In this document: positions 1 to 3,830 of the stretch, in pieces
Layout: every line of letters begins with the position of its first letter
Numbering within the stretch: the stretch's first letter is position 1
Origin: Micrococcales bacterium
GTDB taxonomy: Bacteria; Actinomycetota; Actinomycetes; Actinomycetales; Dermatophilaceae
Length of the DNA stretch: 5,115 nucleotides
Direction of reading: 5' to 3'
Assembly: GCA_030537915.1 (NCBI GenBank)
Contig: JAUNUZ010000201.1
Span: forward strand, 1 to 5,115
Notes under the pieces: generated by a model
Told to the model about the DNA's origin: nothing
The model's database searches: none
Seen by the model: only the letters and a program-made list of their open reading frames with translations
Position numbers and translations under genes: made by a program

Positions 1-1
1 G

Positions 2-337
2 GCGACGATCGCCTACCTCATCACCGTGTTCTCGATCGTCGGCGACCTCTTCCGGGACCGGGAAACGAGCGGCGTGGTCAAAGCCATCTGGCTACTCTTC
101 CTCTTCTTTATTCCCTTCCTGACGGTGCTCATCTACCTCATCGTCCGCGGTCGCAGCATGACCGAGCGGCAGATCAGAACGGCGGGCCAGGCAGTGCAGG
201 CCCAAGAAAACTACATCCGAAGTGTCGCCGGGGCGCATCCGGCGGAGGAGATCGCCACCGCCAAGCGGCTGCTCGAAGAGGGGACCATCTCCGAGGCCGA
301 GTTCGCCACGCTCAAGGCTCAGGTGCTCGGCACCTAA
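2..337 (+). CDS. Small membrane protein with PLDc_N-like segment and C-terminal SHOCT motif, 5' partial
   Basis: Function unknown. The reading frame is open to the first base, and the residues before the first in-frame GTG (position 26) are hydrophobic and read ATIAYLIT, continuous with a membrane helix, so the true start lies upstream. In the visible 111 residues there is the tail of a first membrane helix (1-13), a polar GDLFRDRE turn (14-21), a second helix (about 25-48, rich in Leu, Phe and Ile), a charged Gln-rich linker, and a SHOCT motif at 81-111 (AKRLLEEGTISEAEFATLKA). Many actinobacterial proteins pair such a short two-helix N-terminus, often annotated as phospholipase D nuclease N-terminal-like, with SHOCT; no nuclease domain is present. 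SHOCT is thought to be an oligomerisation or targeting motif. Probably about 10-15 residues are missing, judged from remembered relatives. A strong hairpin follows the TAA stop. Family assignment is confident, role is not. Confidence 0.85.
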   Translation, partial: ATIAYLITVFSIVGDLFRDRETSGVVKAIWLLFLFFIPFLTVLIYLIVRGRSMTERQIRTAGQAVQAQENYIRSVAGAHPAEEIATAKRLLEEGTISEAEFATLKAQVLGT

Positions 338-350
338 GCTGCCAACTGAC

Positions 351-390
351 CCGCACCATCTTCCTTCGTAAGAAAAGGAAGATGGTGCGG
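351..390 (+). terminator. Hairpin terminator after the SHOCT membrane gene
   Basis: A perfect 16-bp inverted repeat (351-366 with 375-390, arm CCGCACCATCTTCCTT) with an 8-nt loop starts 13 nt after the stop codon. There is no uninterrupted T tract right after the stem, only a T-rich stretch farther on (about 407-418), as is common in actinobacterial terminators. The stem is symmetrical, so it could also stop transcripts arriving from the opposite gene. Confidence 0.8.
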
Positions 391-449
391 TCTAGACTTA
401 GCAGGTTCTCTGTTTTATAACTCCCCGCCGCAAAGTTTCGGCAAGCATG

Positions 450-479
450 GGCGGCCTTATCCAGCAAGGGTAGGCCGCC
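450..479 (-). terminator. Hairpin terminator after the baeRF-like gene
   Basis: Arms GGCGGCCT (450-457) and AGGCCGCC (472-479) pair perfectly. Inside them 459-462 pairs with 468-471 (one G-U type pair) leaving a one-base bulge at 458 and a 5-nt loop. It lies 5 bp beyond the minus-strand stop at 485. No T run follows on the minus strand, so this is an L-shaped, GC-rich terminator by position and structure rather than by a classical signature. Confidence 0.6.
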
Positions 480-484
480 TCGCG

Positions 485-1585
485 CTACACGGCGTAGCGC
501 AGAATGCCTGCCGCTGAGACGTCTTCGGGCATGTCGGCGGCACGCAAAGCAAGTACGCGCGCACCCCCGGCGAGCGCCCGTCGCGCCAGATCCTCCAGCA
601 CATCGTTGCCGGGGGTAGCGAGCTCGAGTTTGCCGCCATCGCCGATACTGCCCGCGATCTTGGCGTCCATGTCGATGGCCAGCGTGCCGATGGCGCCGAA
701 CGCCGCAGCGCGGGCGAGATCGCTCAGGTCCGTCGAGGCGCGACCGCTCTCACGGCGCTGCCGGAAGGTCTCGCGCAGCTTCTCCACCTCTTGCGCGTAG
801 ATCTCATCCAGCACTTCACGTGCCTCTTCGGCGAGCTCGGCGGGGGTCGCCTGCTCGGGATTGCCGCGTAGCGTGTGGTCGGCCACCTGTCCGTAGCCGG
901 TGAGGTTCCTGAAGATCGAGGCCAGCGGCTCCGGAGCGGCGACGATCAACGGCAGCGACTGTCCGTTGAGGAACGGTCGCAGCGCGTGGTCGATTCCGCG
1001 GGCATACTGCGTCAGCCGCACCTTTCTGCCCTCGTCGCCCTGGATCCGGCCATACGCGGAGCGGCCGCCGATCGAGCGCAGGCCGATTGCCTGTTCGGCG
1101 CTGTCGGGCAGTTCAGGCAAGGCGACTTCGACGGCATCCCGCTGGGGCGACACTTCGATCAACCGCACCCCGTTCTGCGCGAGGGCCAGCACGAAAGCTG
1201 CCTGCGGGAAGGTGAGTGCGCGCAGCAGCGGCGTGAACGTGAATCTGTCGCCGACGCTGACGTAGTCGTTGAGTCCATTCGGGAGCCGGTATTCGACAAT
1301 CGAATCGGGTGTGGCGAAGATGGCAACGCTGCGACCGGTGTGTGCCCAGAACTCATTGTCCTCCAAGAGCGACTCGAGGTGCTCCTGGACTTTCTCCCAG
1401 GTCCGGCGATCGGTCGTCTCCTTGAGCCGGTCTACGGCCGTCCGCGCAGCAGCGCGCGCCCGCGCCATGTTGTCCTCATATCCGGGTGTGGCCACATCGG
1501 TACGTAGGAATATCGAGACGCTGTTCGATGCCGACCACTCTGCCAGTCGCTGAATATCGGGCAGGGTCGGGATGTCGAGATGCAT
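485..1585 (-). CDS. baeRF-like protein (bacterial/archaeal release-factor-like family, probably the baeRF11 type)
   Basis: A 366-residue soluble protein without signal peptide or membrane helix. It resembles the bacterial relatives of eukaryotic/archaeal release factor eRF1, proposed from comparative genomics to act in ribosome rescue or translation quality control; no activity is proven for this type as far as I know. Family hallmarks seen: N-terminal MHLDIPT and a VSIFLRTD strand (23-30); the helix-rich first domain with the EFW motif (78-80); RSVAIFATPD (85-94); ALTFPQAAFVLALAQNGVRL (123-142); a glycine-rich loop GGRSAYGRIQG (173-183) before an amphipathic helix; APEPLASIFR (217-226); and a C-terminal AOC-like segment ending in AAGILRYAV. 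No true GGQ tripeptide is present; the 173-183 loop may occupy that place (inference). ATG at 1583-1585 is preceded by AAAGGA (minus strand, 1597-1602) with an 11-nt spacer. It stands alone, with a hairpin after it and a structured leader before it. The exact subfamily number is from memory. Confidence 0.8.
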   Translation of the reverse strand: MHLDIPTLPDIQRLAEWSASNSVSIFLRTDVATPGYEDNMARARAAARTAVDRLKETTDRRTWEKVQEHLESLLEDNEFWAHTGRSVAIFATPDSIVEYRLPNGLNDYVSVGDRFTFTPLLRALTFPQAAFVLALAQNGVRLIEVSPQRDAVEVALPELPDSAEQAIGLRSIGGRSAYGRIQGDEGRKVRLTQYARGIDHALRPFLNGQSLPLIVAAPEPLASIFRNLTGYGQVADHTLRGNPEQATPAELAEEAREVLDEIYAQEVEKLRETFRQRRESGRASTDLSDLARAAAFGAIGTLAIDMDAKIAGSIGDGGKLELATPGNDVLEDLARRALAGGARVLALRAADMPEDVSAAGILRYAV

Positions 1586-1645
1586 GGGCGGGTGGGTCCT
1601 TTCGCGACGGATGCTGGAATCTCAATACGGTGCCCGTCCGGCGTG

Positions 1646-1669
1646 CCGCAGGCGAGAGCCCTCCTGCGG
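1646..1669 (-). promoter_or_regulatory. Leader hairpin 1 upstream of the baeRF-like gene
   Basis: Arms CCGCAGG (1646-1652) and CCTGCGG (1663-1669) are a perfect 7-bp inverted repeat with a 10-nt loop. On the minus strand it lies about 60-85 nt before the start codon and about 45 nt before the AAAGGA ribosome binding site. It may be part of a structured 5' leader, or an operator if transcription starts nearer the gene. Confidence 0.4.
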
Positions 1670-1675
1670 AGCATA

Positions 1676-1714
1676 GACCGGGGCCGAGGTCTAGGGCCGT
1701 GAAGCGCCCCGGTC
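1676..1714 (-). promoter_or_regulatory. Leader hairpin 2 upstream of the baeRF-like gene
   Basis: Arms GACCGGGGC (1676-1684) and GCCCCGGTC (1706-1714) form a perfect 9-bp stem around a 21-nt loop. Only 6 nt separate it from hairpin 1. No T run follows on the minus strand, so it does not look like a simple terminator of the upstream gene. Confidence 0.4.
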
Positions 1715-1730
1715 GAGCCACGATGGTGTC

Positions 1731-1760
1731 TTATTCAGCCCTATTCAGTCTTACTCACGA
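1731..1760. repeat. Three imperfect 10-bp direct repeats in helical phase
   Basis: Consecutive decamers TTATTCAGCC, CTATTCAGTC and TTACTCACGA start at 1731, 1741 and 1751. The first two agree at 8 of 10 positions (core TATTCAG); the third is looser. Tandem sites one helical turn apart are typical of response-regulator binding, and this lies about 150 bp upstream of the baeRF-like start. Binding is inference only. Confidence 0.3.
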
Positions 1761-1818
1761 GCCCGTCAGGGTCGGCGACCGTGAACGACTTGACGACGAC
1801 GTCATCGACTCGCCTGAT
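1741..1818 (-). pseudogene. Possible C-terminal remnant of a VOC (glyoxalase-like) gene
   Basis: On the minus strand a short frame bounded by an upstream TGA reads FIRRVDDVVVKSFTVADPDG, then six more residues and a TAG (1741-1743). The alternation of hydrophobic residues followed by DPDG matches the last strand and turn of VOC-superfamily domains, where a FxVxDPDG pattern is common. There is no start codon, no ribosome binding site and no recognisable earlier part of the domain in any frame upstream. A chance match is quite possible because the segment is only 26 residues. Confidence 0.25.
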
Positions 1819-1882
1819 GAATCACCATGCGATTGACACAGATCCCATCAAACACCCGGAACTCCTCAACCCTGACGCGACG

Positions 1883-1896
1883 CTATCGTCCGATAG
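1883..1896. repeat. 14-bp palindrome CTATCG-TC-CGATAG
   Basis: A perfect 6-bp inverted repeat with a 2-bp centre lies 11 bp beyond the stop codon of the 160-residue gene. The centre is too tight for a good RNA hairpin unless the inner pair opens, so it looks more like a dimer-protein binding site than a terminator, although a weak terminator role is possible from its position. Confidence 0.35.
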
Positions 1897-1906
1897 GGGC
1901 CTGAAC

Positions 1907-2389
1907 CTACGCAACTGACGGTCCCTCGGTCTGCGGATTTCCTGGCCTGACATGGAGTCCATGGAGGTCCAGAGCGAGCCCCTCCAGATCAGCGAGCACG
2001 TTGAAGAGAGCGCCTTCCTCGCCGAGCCCGATCTCGATGGTTGTGGTCGACGCCTCCTCCAACCCCGACACCACCTCCAACCCCGACACGTTGACCATGG
2101 CCAGGCGCAGGAGGTCTGCGACCCGCCCGGAGACCTCCAGACGTGCGACCGCTGCTTCTTGGACGGGTGGCGAAACGGGTGTGGACCCGGGCATCCGCTC
2201 TACGTCCCTGATCCGCAGACCGGCCCGGCGCAGCCGCTGGAGTAAACCCATCAGGGCTTCCTGGTCGGCGACGGCGCCCCGCAGCACGACCATCGATGGG
2301 TCATCGAGTTGGTCGAACCCGACCAACTCGGCTCGCGCGCCGTCGCTCAAAGTCCCGTGCGCGCTGATCCTGACCTCGAACGGACTCAT
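1907..2389 (-). CDS. 160-residue protein of two diverged copies of one ~63-residue domain, function unknown
   Basis: I do not recognise a named family. No signal peptide, membrane helix or cysteine is visible, so it is probably cytoplasmic. Residues 6-68 and 82-150 align without gaps once one six-residue unit (VSGLEV, 101-106) is left out of the second copy. Shared positions include R7/R83, G12/G88, D16/D92, the helix core EALMGLLQRL against GALFNVLADL, and a closing PG (67-68 and 149-150). A strand, strand, helix, strand pattern suggests a small ferredoxin-like or ACT-like fold (inference). A Pro-rich linker (69-77) joins the copies. The frame is open farther upstream to 2545, but ATG 2387-2389 is chosen because GAGGGAG (minus, 2397-2403) sits 7 nt before it and the upstream residues are Pro/Gly/Arg-rich without fold. 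It is transcribed away from the DUF1269 operon, so the two may share control. Confidence 0.75.
   Translation of the reverse strand: MSPFEVRISAHGTLSDGARAELVGFDQLDDPSMVVLRGAVADQEALMGLLQRLRRAGLRIRDVERMPGSTPVSPPVQEAAVARLEVSGRVADLLRLAMVNVSGLEVVSGLEEASTTTIEIGLGEEGALFNVLADLEGLALDLHGLHVRPGNPQTEGPSVA
2056..2089 (-). repeat. 18-bp in-frame tandem duplication inside the 160-residue gene
   Basis: The 16-mer CCTCCAACCCCGACAC occurs at 2056-2071 and again at 2074-2089, an offset of exactly 18 bp or six codons. On the minus strand it codes for VSGLEV then VSGLEE (residues 101-112). Near-identity at the DNA level indicates a recent slippage event. Confidence 0.85.
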
Positions 2390-2396
2390 GGCCCTA

Positions 2397-2403
2397 CTCC
2401 CTC
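2397..2403 (-). promoter_or_regulatory. Ribosome binding site fixing the start at 2389
   Basis: Minus-strand GAGGGAG lies 7 nt before ATG 2387-2389. The farther upstream in-frame ATG at 2545 would place the start inside the DUF1269 coding sequence, so this site decides the start. Confidence 0.75.
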
Positions 2404-2521
2404 GCCCGCGCCTAGTGAGGCGTTCATCGTCCAGCACCGCAACGTAATCCGGCCTACCCGTTCCGGGTGATCCCCCCAGGCCCTGTGGGCACGACGCTGG
2501 TCGAATTGGACCGGCCCCCTC
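2404..2521. promoter_or_regulatory. Divergent promoter/operator region with two short palindromes
   Basis: This is the core of the 142-bp gap between the divergent 160-residue gene and the DUF1269 operon, so promoters for both directions should lie here. Two perfect inverted repeats are seen: CGCCT-AGTG-AGGCG (2409-2422) and ACCCG-TTC-CGGGT (2456-2468). I find no consensus -35/-10 pair on either strand. The promoter assignment therefore rests on gene layout; the palindromes are candidate operators. Confidence 0.45.
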
Positions 2522-2531
2522 AGGAGACAGC

Positions 2532-3023
2532 ATGTCTGAACTCATCGTGCTCGGCTACGACAACCCAGAAACCGCCACCAAGGCCTACCACAAGGTGCTC
2601 GAACTCCAACGTGACTTCGTCGTGGACCTCACCGGGCTCGCCGTGGTCATCGTCGACGCCGACGGGCGACGTCATGTCGACACTCCCGGCAAGGTGGTCG
2701 GTGCGTCCGCTGCTGGCGGCGCCCTGTGGGGAGTGCTGTTCGGCCTGCTCTTCCTGGTCCCGGGCCTCGGGTTCGTCATGGGTGGCCTCATGGGGGCTGT
2801 GAGCGGCAAACTCGCCAAGTCGGGGATCAACCGAGCCTTCCGCGACCGAGTAGACGGCATGCTCGAGCCGGGCCGGTCTGCGGTGGTTGTCATGGCACGC
2901 AAGATCACCGAGGACAAGTTCGCCGCCGGGATGAGCCCCTTCGGCGGCGAGGTCCTGCAGACCTCGCTCTCGGATGAGGATGAGGATGAACTCGCAGCCG
3001 AGCTCGGCGGCACGGATTCCTGA
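2532..3023 (+). CDS. DUF1269 family membrane-associated protein
   Basis: A 163-residue protein of the DUF1269 family, whose biochemical role is not known. Residues 1-50 form a soluble alpha/beta segment starting MSELIVLGYD with the AVVIVDADGR strand (37-46). Residues 57-95 are a Gly/Ala-rich hydrophobic stretch (ASAAGGALWGVLFGLLFLVP and on) with GxxxG spacing, probably one hairpin of membrane or membrane-inserting helices. A second soluble part follows with SAVVVMARKI (116-125) and the family-typical FGGEVLQTSLS (137-147). The tail is acidic; its DEDEDE (149-154 region) is coded by GATGAG, GATGAG, GATGAA at 2973-2990, a small hexamer repeat. AGGAG (2522-2526) lies 5 nt before the ATG. It is the first gene of a four-gene run, 37 nt before the DUF6325 gene. 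The length and both ends fit the family, so it appears intact. Confidence 0.9.
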   Translation: MSELIVLGYDNPETATKAYHKVLELQRDFVVDLTGLAVVIVDADGRRHVDTPGKVVGASAAGGALWGVLFGLLFLVPGLGFVMGGLMGAVSGKLAKSGINRAFRDRVDGMLEPGRSAVVVMARKITEDKFAAGMSPFGGEVLQTSLSDEDEDELAAELGGTDS

Positions 3024-3060
3024 GACACATCCCATCCACATCACACCCGAGGAGGGGCCC

Positions 3061-3492
3061 ATGCCAGAGACTACGGATCGGCTCGGGCCGGTCGACGTCC
3101 TGATCATCGAGTTTCCGGATGGCGCGATCAGGGCAGAGGGCTTCGCCAGGCTCGTCGACCTCACCGAACGTCAGGTCATCCGTGTCCTAGATCTCGAGTT
3201 CGTGCGCAGGCCCCACGAGGGAGCCATGGAACTGCTCGACATCGCCGATGCCGTCGCGGGGGCGCCAGAACCCCTGGACCACCTCATCGGTGCATCCACA
3301 GCTCTGCTCGACCTGGACGACCTCGACGTCGTGGGGGAAGTGATCGAACCAGGCAGTACCGCCGCGGTACTGCTCTACGAGCAAGTCTGGGTCCTGCCGT
3401 TGGCCGATGCCTTCGGGGCAGACGGTGCTCGGATCGCCTCGGCGGCCCACGTCGACCCCCTCGAAGTCATCGAGGCCCTCGCCCACTTCTGA
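3061..3492 (+). CDS. DUF6325 family protein
   Basis: A 143-residue, acidic and probably cytosolic protein of the DUF6325 family; role unknown. Signature segments are GPVDVLIIEFP (9-19), RVLDLEFVRR (41-50), and LDDLDVVGEVIEPGSTAAVL followed by LYEQVW (85-110), with a C-terminal helix ending IEALAHF. The frame is open to an ATG at 2974 inside the preceding gene, but ATG 3061 is chosen because GAGGAGG (3049-3055) sits 5 nt before it and because homology to the family starts just after it. It lies 37 nt after the DUF1269 gene and 32 nt before the SHOCT gene, which fits one transcript. In actinobacteria, as I recall, members of this family are often next to SHOCT-type small proteins, which agrees with the arrangement here. 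No membrane segment or metal motif is visible. Confidence 0.9.
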   Translation: MPETTDRLGPVDVLIIEFPDGAIRAEGFARLVDLTERQVIRVLDLEFVRRPHEGAMELLDIADAVAGAPEPLDHLIGASTALLDLDDLDVVGEVIEPGSTAAVLLYEQVWVLPLADAFGADGARIASAAHVDPLEVIEALAHF

Positions 3493-3524
3493 ACCTCACC
3501 CCGACTCGATGGACGGAGCCCATC

Positions 3525-3815
3525 ATGGGTCTACTGCGCAGGGCCGCCCGCACTGCGGTGATCACCAGCACCGCGACGCGGGCCCACGGCCGCGCCGCCT
3601 CTCGACAGCAGGGCCGCTGGGCTGCCCAGAACGCGGCTGCGGGCGCACCCACTGCTGCACCACCACCCGCGGATGGGCCAAAATCCGGCACGCCGCGCCC
3701 CGACACCCCCCCGATGCTCGAACAGTTGAAGCAACTCGGCGAGCTGAGGTCCGCCGGGGTCCTCACCGAGTCCGAGTTCGAGGCGCAGAAGGCGCGCATT
3801 CCACAGAGCTCCTGA
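3525..3815 (+). CDS. Small protein with basic N-terminus and C-terminal SHOCT motif
   Basis: A 96-residue protein in three parts: a basic, Ala/Thr/Arg-rich start (MGLLRRAARTAVITSTATRA), a low-complexity Ala/Pro linker (about 38-63), and a SHOCT motif at 64-92 with the core LKQLGELRSAGVLTESEFEA. SHOCT motifs occur at protein ends and probably mediate oligomer or membrane association; no enzyme domain is present. ATG 3525 has GACGGAG (3511-3517 area) 7 nt upstream. The gene lies between the DUF6325 gene (32 nt) and the permease (15 nt), so it is probably co-transcribed. Its SHOCT motif has the same (L)xxGxxxExEF pattern as the one in the gene ending at 337, but the N-terminal halves are unrelated, so they are not simple duplicates. 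Confidence 0.88.
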   Translation: MGLLRRAARTAVITSTATRAHGRAASRQQGRWAAQNAAAGAPTAAPPPADGPKSGTPRPDTPPMLEQLKQLGELRSAGVLTESEFEAQKARIPQSS

Positions 3816-3830
3816 GAGACCGATCGAGCC

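Larger units (their letters stand above)
1586..1906. other. 321-bp intergenic region without an intact gene
   Basis: Both flanking genes are on the minus strand, so this is downstream of the 160-residue gene and upstream of the baeRF-like gene. From right to left it contains a 14-bp palindrome (1883-1896), an inverted repeat TGACG-ACGA-CGTCA (1791-1804), a possible VOC gene remnant (1741-1818), three 10-bp phased repeats (1731-1760), and two GC-rich hairpins (1676-1714 and 1646-1669). I could not find a convincing -35/-10 pair on the minus strand. Open frames here are short and do not look coding. Confidence 0.7.

Noticed and set aside
26..28. GTG at 26 as the true start of the first gene
   Set aside because: In-frame hydrophobic residues continue upstream to the window edge, completing a membrane helix, and there is no ribosome binding site before 26.
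875..1507. Long plus-strand open frames over the baeRF-like gene (also at 504, 900 and 1269)
   Set aside because: They are antisense shadows of a GC-rich coding gene; their products have no fold-like pattern and the minus-strand protein has clear family motifs.
1791..1804. TGACG-ACGA-CGTCA inverted repeat as an operator
   Set aside because: It falls in the region coding for Val and Asp runs of the possible VOC remnant (repeated GTC/GAC codons), so the symmetry may come from codon use alone.
1833..1838. Perfect TTGACA on the plus strand as a -35 element
   Set aside because: The expected -10 position (about 1856-1861, CCGGAA) has no match and no plus-strand gene follows before 2532.
2390..2545. 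N-terminal extension of the 160-residue protein to ATG 2545
   Set aside because: It would overlap the DUF1269 start and span the divergent promoter region; the ATG at 2389 has a much better ribosome binding site and begins the repeated domain.
2520..3164. 214-residue minus-strand open frame across the DUF1269 gene
   Set aside because: It is antisense to DUF1269 and the start of DUF6325, both recognised families with good ribosome binding sites.
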